Below are positions 34,209 to 43,219 of a stretch of DNA of 64,000 nucleotides, piece by piece. Where the stretch lies: NCBI RefSeq assembly GCF_029623395.1, contig NZ_JAPYKK010000004.1, forward strand, positions 1-64,000. The letters are read 5' to 3'. Each line of letters starts with the position of its first letter. Position 1 is the first letter of the stretch. The position numbers and the translations under genes were made by a program. The notes under the pieces were generated by a model. It made no database searches. It was not told where the DNA came from and saw nothing but the letters and a program-made list of their open reading frames with translations. This DNA is from Sphingomonas echinoides. Its GTDB lineage: Bacteria; Pseudomonadota; Alphaproteobacteria; Sphingomonadales; Sphingomonadaceae.

Positions 34209-35062
34209 GCCACCACGCTCCACACGTCGCCCGCCGCCCGAACCTGCCCGCGCTGCGCCAGATCGATCAGATGCGCGAGGACCGAGCGTTCGGCGGCGGG
34301 GAACAGCCGCGGGTCGATCCCGACATACATTCGCCCGACCATTGCCGGGACCGTCTCGGGCGCGGTGCGCAGCATCCGCAGGACTTGTCCTTCGCGCTGC
34401 TTGCGATGCCCGAGCATCCCACGCACCAACCGCTGCGGGCTCTCGATCGGGTCCCCATGCCCCGGATAATAGATCCGGTCGTCGCGCGGGAGCAGCTTCT
34501 CAAGGCTCGCCATATAGGCGCCCATGTCGCCGTCCGGCGGGGAGACGATGCTCGTCGACCAGCCCATGACATGATCCCCCGAGAACAACGCCTTCGTCTC
34601 GGGCAAGGCAAAGGCGAGGTGGTTGGAGGTGTGGCCCGGCGTCGGAAACGCGGTCAGCGTCCAGCCTTCCCCGCTGATGCTTTCGCCGTCGCGCAGCACG
34701 CGATCGGGCATATACCCCGTGTCAAACGCCGCATCCGCGCGCGGCCCGAGATCTTGCAACGTCAGCGGTGCGCAGCCGATGATCGGCGCGCCGGTGATCG
34801 CGGCGAGCGGACGCGTCGCCGGGCTATGGTCGCGGTGGGTATGCGTTGCCACGATCGCAGTGACGCGCCGCCCCGCAATCGCCGCGACCAGCGCGGCGAT
34901 GTGCGCGGGGTCGTCGGGTCCGGGGTCGATGATCGCGAGGTCGCTCGTCCCGACCAGATGCACTTGCGTCCCGGTATAGGTGAAAGGCGACGGGTTCGGC
35001 GCCAGCACGCGTGCCACAAGAGGTTCGCGCTGTTCGGGCACCCCGGTCTGTTGCTCGCTCAT
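34205..35062 (-). CDS. metallo-beta-lactamase-fold hydrolase
   Basis: The 285-residue protein has the metal-binding motif THTHRDHSP (HxHxDH, about residue 73), GHTSNHLAF (about 142), SGDHVMGW (about 162) and YYPGHGDPI (about 198); LACTB2-like members share this order and a C-terminal winged-helix domain (visible around RSVLAHLIDLAQRG). Likely a two-metal hydrolase, perhaps on thioesters or nucleic acids; substrate unknown. The ATG at 35062 is chosen because the upstream extension runs into repeat-rich DNA. Confidence 0.85.
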   Translation of the reverse strand: MSEQQTGVPEQREPLVARVLAPNPSPFTYTGTQVHLVGTSDLAIIDPGPDDPAHIAALVAAIAGRRVTAIVATHTHRDHSPATRPLAAITGAPIIGCAPLTLQDLGPRADAAFDTGYMPDRVLRDGESISGEGWTLTAFPTPGHTSNHLAFALPETKALFSGDHVMGWSTSIVSPPDGDMGAYMASLEKLLPRDDRIYYPGHGDPIESPQRLVRGMLGHRKQREGQVLRMLRTAPETVPAMVGRMYVGIDPRLFPAAERSVLAHLIDLAQRGQVRAAGDVWSVVA

Positions 35063-35189
35063 AGCATCGAAATGGCGGCTCGCGGCGTGGCGCGCAACCC
35101 CGCGCCGCGTGCGGCCCCGGCGAAAGCGCCTCCGCCTGCAGCCCTTGCGGCTTCCCGTGAAGGCGAGACCTCCGGCGAACCGCTGTTCG

Positions 35190-35277
35190 TTCTCCTGCGA
35201 AGGCAGGAGCCCAGGAGTCACACGCGCCGCGCGGGGTTGGATTGCTTGGCTCTGAGTTCCTGCCTCCGCAGGAAAAC
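35190..35277. repeat. REP/BIME-like inverted repeat pair
   Basis: Two short palindromes (CTCCTGCGAAGGCAGGAG and TTCCTGCCTCCGCAGGAA), each able to form a 6-7-bp stem, lie in opposite orientation about 45 nt apart. The flanking CCCAGGAG and CTCTGAG parts are also related, giving an imperfect inverted repeat of about 27 nt. This layout is that of repetitive extragenic palindromes; other copies would have to be found in the rest of the genome. Confidence 0.7.
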
Positions 35278-35331
35278 CGCGTCCCGCTCGGGAAGCGCCA
35301 GTCGTCCTGCCTCTTGGGACACGGCTGAGGC

Positions 35332-35424
35332 GGCGCGCAACTGTTCGAAGCCCTCAGCTTCCCCGGAGCACGCCTCCGGTTGCGCGCAATCTCCATCCCC
35401 GGAGGCAACGCCTCCGGGGATGGA
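35332..35424 (-). terminator. nested hairpins ending in strong stem downstream of M56 gene
   Basis: A 15-bp perfect stem (35392-35406 with 35410-35424, 3-nt loop AAC) starts 6 nt after the M56 stop on the minus strand and is a good terminator candidate. Next come a small stem (35363-35368 with 35374-35379) enclosed by GCGCGCAAC/GTTGCGCGC (35333-35341 with 35379-35387). These alternatives share bases, so only one forms at a time. Confidence 0.65.
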
Positions 35425-35429
35425 TCGGA

Positions 35430-37166
35430 TCACCGCGCGCGCGCTACGTTGCTTTCGAGTTCCGCAATTGACGTATTCATCGCATCCAGCGCGGACCGCC
35501 GCGCCTCGGTTGGCACGTTGCGGTTGATGAGCATCCGCGCCCGCGCCGTCCGCAACCCGTCGAGTGCCTGGCGATACGCGCGCTGTTCCATCAGACGCCC
35601 GTTCATTGCCAGTTGCGCGCCCCTTGCCGCCGCCGCGGCACCCCGCGCCTCGGCTGCCGCAATCCGATCGGTGCACACCGTGATCTGCCGACGGCCGCCC
35701 CGCTCTTCCTCGAGCGTCATCCGGCGGGGATCGCCCCGCGTACCGCACGCCATCGAGCGGACTTCGGGAACCTTCGGCACCGCCGGGATCGCGGGTGGCG
35801 CCGGCAGGTGCACGACCGTGCCGTCCTGCTGGATCAGCGTCGACTGACCGTCGCGACCGAGCTTTACGTACTTGCCGTGCCGCACCACGCGTTTGCCGTT
35901 CTCGTCGACTGTGACGACGGTGGTTCCCCCCTTCCCCTCCCACACAGGCGGCGGAACGGGAACGTGCGGTGCCTGCGGGGCTTGGGGCGGCTGCGCGGCC
36001 CAGCTCTGGTCCGGACGGGTTTCGGGCGCAGCGATCGCCGGGCGTGCCGCTACCACTTCGCCGGGGACGTCGGGCGTTTCCGGCGTTTCGGGGGTCGGCG
36101 GCACGGTTGGGAGTGCTGCGTCCGGATATTGCGGGGTATCCGGTGCGGATGGCGGCACGAGCGCCGCAATGTCCACGCCGGTCGCGCGTTCCACGTCGGA
36201 GCGAACCCGCGCCGCCGCCGCACTGCCCGAGGCGGTCAGGCCGAGCCCGCCGAGCGTCAGCACTGCGATCAGCGCGCCGCCACCCGCGAGCCGGAGCCGT
36301 GAGGTGCGCCGTGTCGTCAGCATCCGCAGCCGCCGCTTGAGGTCGTCTACCGTGTTGAGGTGGCAAGTCGCGGCGACGGTGCCGTACAGTGCCGGGTGTG
36401 CAGCCTTGACGATCGCGCAGGCATAGGTGTGGCGGCGCATCGGGTTCATCCCCGCGAGCACCCGCGCGTCGTTGGCGATTTCCTGGTCAGCGCGAAAGGC
36501 ACGGAAGGCGCGCCACGCAACCGGGTTGAACCAATGGACCGCGAGCACGCCGAGCGCGATCCAGTTCGCGATCAGATCGCCGCGCGCATGATGGCCAAGC
36601 TCATGCGCCAGCGCCAGGTCGCGTTCCTCGGGCTCATACCGCGCCGCGAAATCGCGCGGGAAGGCGACGTAGCGCCGCACCACTCCGAAGGCGAGCGGGC
36701 CGCTCGCCGCATCGCTTTCGATCACGCGGACGCCGTCCAGGTCGATCTGTTGCGACACGCTCGACAGCATCCGGTTGCAGAACCGGCGATGCGACAGCGC
36801 ATGCCACACAAAGAAACCGCCGGCCCCGGCCAGCCACACCAGCGCGATCATCGGCAGGATCCACGCGCTGCCCGCCGCCGATGTGGCCTGTGCGCTGTGT
36901 TCGGCCAGCAGCAAACCGACCGTATCGGCGTTAAAGTGCAGCGGAACGACGGCCGCTTGCGGCATTAGGACGTGTGCTGCGGCGGTCCACGCGGCCGGCA
37001 GCGGCGGCAGGACGAGTCGTAGCACCGGCAGTGCCCACAACGCATAAGCGACATTCGCCCCGAACGCGCGCCGCACGGGTTCGCGCAACACCAGCACCAC
37101 GATCATCAGGACGCTCGACGCGATCAGCGCCTCGATTGCCCAGCTTGCTCCGACCGGCCCGATCAT
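35430..37166 (-). CDS. M56 family (BlaR1-like) metallopeptidase
   Basis: The 578-residue membrane sensor-type protease has four membrane segments in the first ~310 residues, with the zinc motif HELGHHARGD (about residue 188), then a transmembrane helix (about 285-305) and an extracytoplasmic C-terminal region rich in proline with DENGKRVVRHGKYVKLGRDGQSTLIQQDGTVVH-type repeats. It lacks the penicillin-binding domain of true BlaR1, so the signal is unknown. BlaR1/MecR1 proteins cleave the partner BlaI repressor. Here blaI lies directly upstream with ATGA overlap, supporting the pair. The C-terminal module may bind a ligand. Confidence 0.85.
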   Translation of the reverse strand: MIGPVGASWAIEALIASSVLMIVVLVLREPVRRAFGANVAYALWALPVLRLVLPPLPAAWTAAAHVLMPQAAVVPLHFNADTVGLLLAEHSAQATSAAGSAWILPMIALVWLAGAGGFFVWHALSHRRFCNRMLSSVSQQIDLDGVRVIESDAASGPLAFGVVRRYVAFPRDFAARYEPEERDLALAHELGHHARGDLIANWIALGVLAVHWFNPVAWRAFRAFRADQEIANDARVLAGMNPMRRHTYACAIVKAAHPALYGTVAATCHLNTVDDLKRRLRMLTTRRTSRLRLAGGGALIAVLTLGGLGLTASGSAAAARVRSDVERATGVDIAALVPPSAPDTPQYPDAALPTVPPTPETPETPDVPGEVVAARPAIAAPETRPDQSWAAQPPQAPQAPHVPVPPPVWEGKGGTTVVTVDENGKRVVRHGKYVKLGRDGQSTLIQQDGTVVHLPAPPAIPAVPKVPEVRSMACGTRGDPRRMTLEEERGGRRQITVCTDRIAAAEARGAAAAARGAQLAMNGRLMEQRAYRQALDGLRTARARMLINRNVPTEARRSALDAMNTSIAELESNVARAR

Positions 37167-37531
37167 CCCTTCAGTCCCTTCAACAGAACCTCGATCTCCG
37201 CGATATCCTGCGCGGTCAGTTCATCGCGTTCGGCAAGATGCGCGACCAGCGGGGTCAGTTTCCCGCCGAACAACCGGTCGATCAAGCGTTTTGATTCGCC
37301 TGCGACATAATCCGTACGCTGCACCAGCGGCCGGTACAAATAGCGTCGGCCATCCGCTTCATGCGCAATGATGTTTTTCGCAAGCAACCGGCCCAGCAAG
37401 GTCTTGACGGTATTGGCGGTCCAGTCGCGCGTCGCGGGAATCCGCTCGGCCACGTCTTGCGCGGTCAGCGGGCTTTCGTCCCACAGCACTTCCATGACGG
37501 TATGCTCGGCATCGCTGATCTTCTCTGGCAT
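37163..37531 (-). CDS. BlaI/MecI/CopY family repressor
   Basis: The 122-residue winged-helix repressor has MPEKISDAEHTVMEVLWDESPLTAQDVAERI and NTVKTLLGRLLAKNIIAHEADGRRYLY, the hallmark BlaI recognition helix and wing, followed by a dimerisation region. It probably represses its own operon with the M56 protease, and is inactivated by cleavage. Two matching operators lie just upstream. ATG 37531 gives the canonical N-terminus. Confidence 0.93.
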   Translation of the reverse strand: MPEKISDAEHTVMEVLWDESPLTAQDVAERIPATRDWTANTVKTLLGRLLAKNIIAHEADGRRYLYRPLVQRTDYVAGESKRLIDRLFGGKLTPLVAHLAERDELTAQDIAEIEVLLKGLKG

Positions 37532-37549
37532 TCGAGTCGCCTCCGTACT

Positions 37550-37565
37550 GATTACAGCTGTAATC
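37550..37565. promoter_or_regulatory. BlaI operator 1
   Basis: GATTACAGCTGTAATC is a perfect 16-nt palindrome containing TACAnnTGTA, the known BlaI/MecI core. It lies 18 nt upstream of the blaI-like start. Confidence 0.8.
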
Positions 37566-37570
37566 GTATC

Positions 37571-37586
37571 GATTACATCCGTAGTC
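37571..37586. promoter_or_regulatory. BlaI operator 2 (degenerate)
   Basis: GATTACATCCGTAGTC matches operator 1 at most positions (TACATCCGTA differs at one core base), with centres 21 nt apart, two helical turns. It is thus on the same DNA face, consistent with cooperative binding. Confidence 0.6.
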
Positions 37587-37691
37587 AAGAGCCGTACCGC
37601 GGGCGCTGTAGGCGACCTTCGCGACTTTTGCCGTCGACGCGCGAGCCCAAGCATCTGGCTTGCCACCACTAACCGCGCTACGCCCCGGAGC

Positions 37692-38384
37692 ATGATCCGC
37701 CCCCCCGAAAAGCACCTCGTCCAGCGCGTCGGCTGGCTCCGCGCCGCCGTCCTCGGCGCCAACGACGGAATTCTGTCGACCGCCAGCCTGATCGTCGGCG
37801 TCGCCGCCGCCGCGCGGGCGCCCTCCGAAGTCGTGCTGACGGGCGTCGCCGGGCTGGTCGCCGGGGCGATGTCGATGGCGGCGGGGGAATATGTCTCGGT
37901 CAGTTCGCAATCCGACACCGAAGCCGCCGATCGCCGCCGGGAAGCCGCCGAAATCGATGACGATCCCAAGGCCGAGACGCGCGAACTCGCCGCGATCTAC
38001 CGCCACCGCGGGCTCGATGCCGCCCTGTCGCTCCAGGTCGCGCAGCAACTGATGGCGCACGATGCGCTTGGCGCGCACATGCGGGACGAACTGGGCATCC
38101 ACGAGGTGATGGAGGCGCGTCCGGTTCAGGCGGCGCTGGCGTCCGCCGCCAGCTTCGCGCTGGGGGCGATTTTCCCCGTGCTGATGGCGTTTCTGTTCCG
38201 CGGCACCGCCTTGATCGAGGCGGTCGTCGTGACAACGCTGGTTTTGCTCGCTTTGCTCGGCGCGACTGGTGCGCGGATCGGGGGCGCACCGCTCGGGCGC
38301 GGCGCGCTGCGCGTGCTGTTCTGGGGGGCGCTGGCGATGGCGGTGACGGCCGGGATCGGCCATCTGGTCGGCGCGCAGGTCTGA
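37692..38384 (+). CDS. VIT1/CCC1 family iron/manganese transporter
   Basis: The 230-residue membrane protein has [25 protein letters not shown] (about 15-38) and [18 protein letters not shown] (about 58), both diagnostic of the VIT/CCC1 family, then a charged metal-binding insert (about 70-130, many Glu/Asp/His) and two or three C-terminal helices. Family members export or sequester Fe2+/Mn2+. GGAG lies unusually close to the ATG. It is transcribed away from blaI and faces the scoA operon. Confidence 0.88.
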   Translation: MIRPPEKHLVQRVGWLRAAVLGANDGILSTASLIVGVAAAARAPSEVVLTGVAGLVAGAMSMAAGEYVSVSSQSDTEAADRRREAAEIDDDPKAETRELAAIYRHRGLDAALSLQVAQQLMAHDALGAHMRDELGIHEVMEARPVQAALASAASFALGAIFPVLMAFLFRGTALIEAVVVTTLVLLALLGATGARIGGAPLGRGALRVLFWGALAMAVTAGIGHLVGAQV

Positions 38385-38454
38385 GCTCTCCACGCGGGTT
38401 GACCCTCCGCCTCACCCCGCTCTAATCGGGCCACATCCTCCGAAAGGACCGTTC

Positions 38455-39156
38455 ATGCGCAAGATCTATCCCGATGCCGCCGCCGCCCTGGAAGGGGTGC
38501 TCCACGACGGCATGATGATCTGCGCGGGCGGCTTCGGCCTTTGCGGCATTCCCGAACGCCTGATCGATGCGATCCGCGACGCCGGCACCAAGGACCTGAC
38601 GATCGCAAGCAACAACGCTGGGATCGACGGCGAGGGCCTGGGCAAGCTGCTCCGCACCCGCCAGATCAAGAAGATGATCTCGAGCTACGTCGGCGAGAAC
38701 AAAGAATTCGAACGGCAATATCTGGCGGGCGAACTAGAGGTCGAATTCTGTCCGCAAGGGACGCTGGCCGAGCGGTGCCGCGCAGGTGGCGCGGGTATCC
38801 CCGGCTTCTACACCAAGACGGGCGTCGGCACGCTCGTCGCCGAGGGCAAAGAAGTGAAGAGCTTCGACGGGGAGGACTATATCCTTGAACGCGGCATCCG
38901 CGCCGATCTCGCGATCATCAAGGCGTGGAAGGCGGACGAGAGCGGTAACCTGATCTTCCGCAAGACCGCGCGCAATTTCAACCAACCGATGGCGACGGCT
39001 GGCAAAGTCTGCGTCGCCGAGGTCGAGGAAATCGTGCCCGTCGGTGCGCTCGATCCAGACGCGATCCACTTGGCGGGCGTGTACGTCCAGCGTCTCGTCC
39101 TCGGCGCGCCGTACGACAAGAAGATCGAGTTCCGCACCGTCCGCGAGGCCGCGTGA
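38455..39156 (+). CDS. scoA: 3-oxoacid CoA-transferase subunit A
   Basis: The 233-residue subunit transfers CoA from succinyl-CoA to acetoacetate in ketone-body/polyhydroxybutyrate use. Motifs are [20 protein letters not shown] (about 19), [14 protein letters not shown] (about 51), and [22 protein letters not shown] (about 110). AAAGGA lies at a good distance before the ATG. The stop overlaps the GTG of the acid phosphatase gene by 4 nt (GTGA), and subunit B follows after that gene. Confidence 0.95.
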   Translation: MRKIYPDAAAALEGVLHDGMMICAGGFGLCGIPERLIDAIRDAGTKDLTIASNNAGIDGEGLGKLLRTRQIKKMISSYVGENKEFERQYLAGELEVEFCPQGTLAERCRAGGAGIPGFYTKTGVGTLVAEGKEVKSFDGEDYILERGIRADLAIIKAWKADESGNLIFRKTARNFNQPMATAGKVCVAEVEEIVPVGALDPDAIHLAGVYVQRLVLGAPYDKKIEFRTVREAA

Positions 39157-40186
39157 AGAAGGGGCTTTCATTGAGCCCCTCCCCTTCAGGAGCGCCGGGT
39201 GAACAGCGCCCAGCGCTGTTCAGGTCATGCTGGGAGCATGACCGACCCGGCGCTGGGTTGGGGTGGGGAAGTCCAGCAAAACCCAGCTCTCTGCAAGGCA
39301 CAGCCCCACCCCCAACCCCTCCCCTGAAGGGGAGGGGCTTGATACTGGCGGCACTGGCGCTCTCAGCCTGCACGACGACGCCGCCCGTCGCTGTGGCGCC
39401 CCCAAGCAGGCCCGCTGTCCCGCCCGAAATGCAGTACCTCTACGGTTCTGGCGAAGCCGCCGCGCAAGCGCTTCAGACCTGGCGGCAGCTGACGCAATTC
39501 GCTGCGGCGCAGGTTGCTGCGACCCCAACGGACTCCGCCGTCCTCGCCCCCGACGCCACGCTCGCCGCACCCAAATGGGTGCCCTGCGGCATCAAGCCAA
39601 AGGCTGCCGTCTTCGACGTCGACGAAACCGCTCTCCTCAACCTCGGCTTCGAGGCGAACGACGCCGCACACCCGGCGCCGTACAACCAAAAGACATGGGA
39701 CGCCTGGGAGCTAACCGACCTCGACAAAGTCGCCCCGCAACCCGGCGCGGCCCAGGCGCTCGAAGCGCTTCGCCGCATGGGCGTGACCGTGATATTTAAC
39801 ACCAATCGCTCGGCAGCCCATGCCGACGTAACCCGCGCGACGATCGAGCGCGCCGGGCTCGGGCCGGCGGTGCATGGCGAAACGCTCTACCTCGCAGGCG
39901 ACGATGCAATGGGCAGCCGCAAGGATGGCCGCCGCGCCACGATCGCGGCCAAGTTCTGCGTGGTCGCGATGGGCGGAGACCAGCTCGGCGATTTCAGCGA
40001 CCTGTTCAACACTGCCCTCACTCCGCCCGCGCGGCGCGCCGCTGTCCAGCGCGAGCCAATTGCAGCCAAATTCGGGGCCGGCTGGTTCATCCTGCCCAAC
40101 CCGGTGTACGGCAGCGCGCTCAAGGGCAGCTTCGACGACGTTTTCCCGCACGACAAACGCTGGGCCCCGCCCGCAGGAGACAAGTG

Positions 40187-40187
<1 letters not shown>
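39153..40187 (+). CDS. lipoprotein acid phosphatase, HAD class (e(P4)-like), with element in signal peptide
   Basis: The 344-residue reading from GTG 39153 has the HAD phosphatase motif FDVDETALL (Asp 155 and 157), IFNTNR (motif II region) and [13 protein letters not shown] (motif IV), as in class B/C acid phosphatases such as the Haemophilus e(P4) outer-membrane lipoprotein, which hydrolyse NMN, pyridoxal-5'-phosphate and 5'-nucleotides. The lipobox is LSAC (Cys 73). The first seven codons MKKGLSL and [10 protein letters not shown] are separated by 56 codons from an inserted element (see repeat entry). Without it the protein would start [17 protein letters not shown], a textbook lipoprotein signal. 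A TTG at 39339 inside the repeated TTGA, with AGGGGAGG upstream, could restart translation but would lack the basic n-region. Confidence 0.8.
39175..39338. mobile_element. 164-bp MITE-like element in the acid phosphatase gene
   Basis: Terminal inverted repeats of 17 bp are perfect (39174-39190 with 39323-39339, AGCCCCTCCCCTTCAGG). The element is flanked by direct TTGA repeats (39171-39174 and 39339-39342), consistent with a 4-bp target duplication. The interior folds further: 39192-39200 with 39245-39253 (9 bp) enclosing 39201-39208 with 39214-39221 (8 bp) and 39223-39231 with 39235-39243 (9 bp), and 39255-39268 with 39304-39318 (one bulge). No transposase is encoded. Element plus duplication is 168 nt, so the reading frame is kept. 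It is non-autonomous; the mobilising enzyme is unknown. Confidence 0.85.
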
Positions 40188-40837
<650 letters not shown>

Positions 40838-40954
40838 TACCACCTTCGCGGGGCTACGGTCAGGCGCTCGACGTCGACAAAATGACGTAGCCACTGCGCA
40901 ACAAACGCGGTGCGTAACATTGCATTCACGCATTTTTCAGTTAAAGCGCGCAAC

Positions 40955-42388
40955 ATGTCCAGCCAACCCCTGACTTTGTACGAAAAGATTTGGGCCGATC
41001 ACGTGGTCGAACGCCGCGACGATGGGACCTGCCTGATCTATATCGACCGCCACCTCGTCCATGAAGTTACGAGCCCGCAAGCGTTTGCCGGTCTGCGCGC
41101 TAACGGACGAAGCGTCCGTCGCCCCGATCTCACGCTCGCGGTTCCGGACCACAACCTCCCGACCACGCCGCGTCGCGATGCCAGCGGCGCGCGCCTGCCA
41201 ATCGCGGATCCCGAAAGCGTACAGCAGCTCGATGCGCTCAAGCGCAACACGCGCGAGTTCGGCATCGATTACATCGACGCGATCGCAGCGGCGCAAGGGA
41301 TCGTCCATGTCGTCGGCCCGGAGCAAGGCTTCACCCTTCCCGGCACGACATTGGTATGCGGCGACAGCCATACCTCGGCGCATGGCGCGCTCGGTGCGCT
41401 CGCCTTCGGGATCGGGACGAGTGAGGTCGAACACGTTCTCGCAACCCAGACCCTCTTGCTGAGCCAATCGAAGACGATGGAGATCCGCGTCGACGGCACG
41501 CTCGGCTTCGGGATCACACCTAAGGATGTCATCCTCGCGATCATCGGCAAGATCGGCGCTGCGGGCGGAACGGGCCATGTGCTCGAATATACCGGGTCGA
41601 TCATCCGGGAGATGTCGATCGAGGGCCGACTGACGGTTGCCAACATGTCGATCGAAGGGGGCGCCCGCGCGGGTCTGGTTGCCCCCGACGATACAACGTT
41701 CGCGTATCTTAAAGGCAAACCGATGGCCCCGAAGGGCGATGATTGGGATCGCGCGGTCGCCTATTGGCGTACGCTGCCGACCGACCCCGGCGCGCGCTAT
41801 GACCGCACGGTCACGCTAGACGCTACCAACATCGCCCCGTTGCTGACGTGGGGTACGAGCCCGGAGGACGTCGTCGCGATCACGGGCACCGTTCCCGACC
41901 CCGATAGCTTCGCCGATCCGGCAAAGCGCGATGCAGCCCGCAAATCGCTCGAGTACATGGGGTTGACGGCTGGCACGGCGATGCAGGACGTTGGGATCGA
42001 TTACGTGTTCATCGGCAGTTGCACGAACAGCCGCATCGAGGATCTGCGAGCTGCGGCTCAAGTCGCCAAGGGTCGGCACGTTGCGGATGGCGTCCATGCG
42101 CTGGTCGTTCCAGGCTCCGGTCTGGTCAAGCGTCAGGCGGAGGCAGAGGGTCTCGACCGCATTTTTGTGTCAGCCGGTTTTGAATGGCGCGAACCGGGAT
42201 GTTCGATGTGCCTTGCAATGAACCCCGATAAAGTACCGCCTGGTCTCCGTTGCGCTTCAACTTCGAACCGCAATTTCGTAGGGCGTCAAGGGCCGGGTGC
42301 GCGCACGCATCTGGTTTCGCCGGCCATGGCGGCGGCAGCCGCCGTTACCGGGCGATTGAGTGACGTGCGCGATCTTGTAACGGCGTAA
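40955..42388 (+). CDS. leuC: 3-isopropylmalate dehydratase large subunit
   Basis: The 477-residue [4Fe-4S] hydro-lyase isomerises 2- to 3-isopropylmalate in leucine synthesis. Motifs are [28 protein letters not shown] (about 132), [13 protein letters not shown] (about 350) and [11 protein letters not shown] (about 410); the cysteines of the last two bind the cluster. The start at 40955 gives [17 protein letters not shown]; an upstream ATG (40910) is not supported by similarity. Its partner leuD lies about 200 nt downstream, with a 37-residue ORF between. Confidence 0.96.
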   Translation: MSSQPLTLYEKIWADHVVERRDDGTCLIYIDRHLVHEVTSPQAFAGLRANGRSVRRPDLTLAVPDHNLPTTPRRDASGARLPIADPESVQQLDALKRNTREFGIDYIDAIAAAQGIVHVVGPEQGFTLPGTTLVCGDSHTSAHGALGALAFGIGTSEVEHVLATQTLLLSQSKTMEIRVDGTLGFGITPKDVILAIIGKIGAAGGTGHVLEYTGSIIREMSIEGRLTVANMSIEGGARAGLVAPDDTTFAYLKGKPMAPKGDDWDRAVAYWRTLPTDPGARYDRTVTLDATNIAPLLTWGTSPEDVVAITGTVPDPDSFADPAKRDAARKSLEYMGLTAGTAMQDVGIDYVFIGSCTNSRIEDLRAAAQVAKGRHVADGVHALVVPGSGLVKRQAEAEGLDRIFVSAGFEWREPGCSMCLAMNPDKVPPGLRCASTSNRNFVGRQGPGARTHLVSPAMAAAAAVTGRLSDVRDLVTA

Positions 42389-42401
42389 GGGGGGACAAAC
42401 C

Positions 42402-42515
42402 ATGAAGCGTGTTCTAATTTTGTTGGTGATGGGGACATTGGCAAGCGGTATCGCCGCTTACGCCGCAACTGCGCGCACCAGCGCGAACGACGCGATTGCC
42501 TCCAAAGACCGGTGA
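42402..42515 (+). CDS. 37-residue exported peptide between leuC and leuD
   Basis: A short gene starts at ATG 42402 after a very strong AAGGGGGGAC ribosome-binding site (8 nt spacing), encoding MKRVLILLVMGTLASGIAAYA followed by 16 polar residues. The first 21 residues form a clear Sec signal peptide or one membrane anchor (Lys-Arg, hydrophobic core, AYA cleavage-like end). The mature part would be only about 16 residues, so it may be a membrane-retained small protein. It lies 13 nt after leuC and 74 nt before leuD. I know of no assigned function. Confidence 0.6.
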   Translation: MKRVLILLVMGTLASGIAAYAATARTSANDAIASKDR

Positions 42516-42589
42516 CCCCTGTGCAGACTGGTGCCGTTTTCCCCGGCTCCGGTGTGCCCGCCTGACGCGACAGACCATAGGATTAAGCG

Positions 42590-43219
42590 ATGCAGCCCGT
42601 CACGCAAGTTTCCGGCACGGCCTACCCGTGGGGCCAGAAAAATGTCGATACCGACGTCATCATTCCGGCGCACTGGTTGAAGACGGTGACGCGCGAAGGC
42701 CTCGGCAAGGGCGCGTTTGAGACAGTGCGCGCTAAACCCGGCAACATTTTCGATGATCCCCGTTACCACGGCGCCCCGATCCTGATCGCTGGCGACAATT
42801 TTGGCTGCGGATCGAGTCGGGAACATGCGGCGTGGGCGCTTGCCGACCTGGGGATCACCGCCGTGGTTGCACCGAGCTTTTCCGATATTTTTTCCGGCAA
42901 CGCGTTCAAGAACGGAATTGTCGCCGTGGTTTTGCCACAAGCGGCAATCGATCGGCTTTTGGAAGTCGCACAGGATCAACCCGTGACGATCGATCTGGAA
43001 ACGATGACCGTCACGACACCGTATCAGGACCGCTTTTCGTTCGAGCTCGACGCCTTCCGCCGACAGTGCCTGATGGAAGGGCTGGACGAGATCGGCCTGA
43101 CCCTGGCAAGAGATACCGCGATTTCGAAATACGAAGCCGGGGTAAGCGAACACCGGCCGTGGATGAGCGGAGAACGGGCGGATGCGAGCACTCTTGTCGA
43201 AAGCGCCGGGCGGACCTGA
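42590..43219 (+). CDS. leuD: 3-isopropylmalate dehydratase small subunit
   Basis: The 209-residue swivel-domain partner of LeuC has [26 protein letters not shown] (about 21) and [19 protein letters not shown] (about 69), which bind substrate at the interface. The last ~15 residues ([15 protein letters not shown]) extend beyond the usual family end and overlap the next gene by 38 nt in another frame, so an ancestral stop may have been lost. Confidence 0.95.
   Translation: MQPVTQVSGTAYPWGQKNVDTDVIIPAHWLKTVTREGLGKGAFETVRAKPGNIFDDPRYHGAPILIAGDNFGCGSSREHAAWALADLGITAVVAPSFSDIFSGNAFKNGIVAVVLPQAAIDRLLEVAQDQPVTIDLETMTVTTPYQDRFSFELDAFRRQCLMEGLDEIGLTLARDTAISKYEAGVSEHRPWMSGERADASTLVESAGRT

Larger units (their letters stand above)
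35063..35429. other. repeat-rich spacer
   Basis: This 367-nt region holds no supported gene. It has one inverted-repeat pair (35190-35277), then several nested hairpins ending in a strong terminator-like stem (35332-35424). Any open frame crossing it is chance. The repeats are described separately. Confidence 0.6.

Noticed and set aside
35063-35221. N-terminal extension of the metallo-beta-lactamase-fold protein
   Set aside because: It reads through repeat DNA and is Arg-rich; the real domain starts at ATG 35062.
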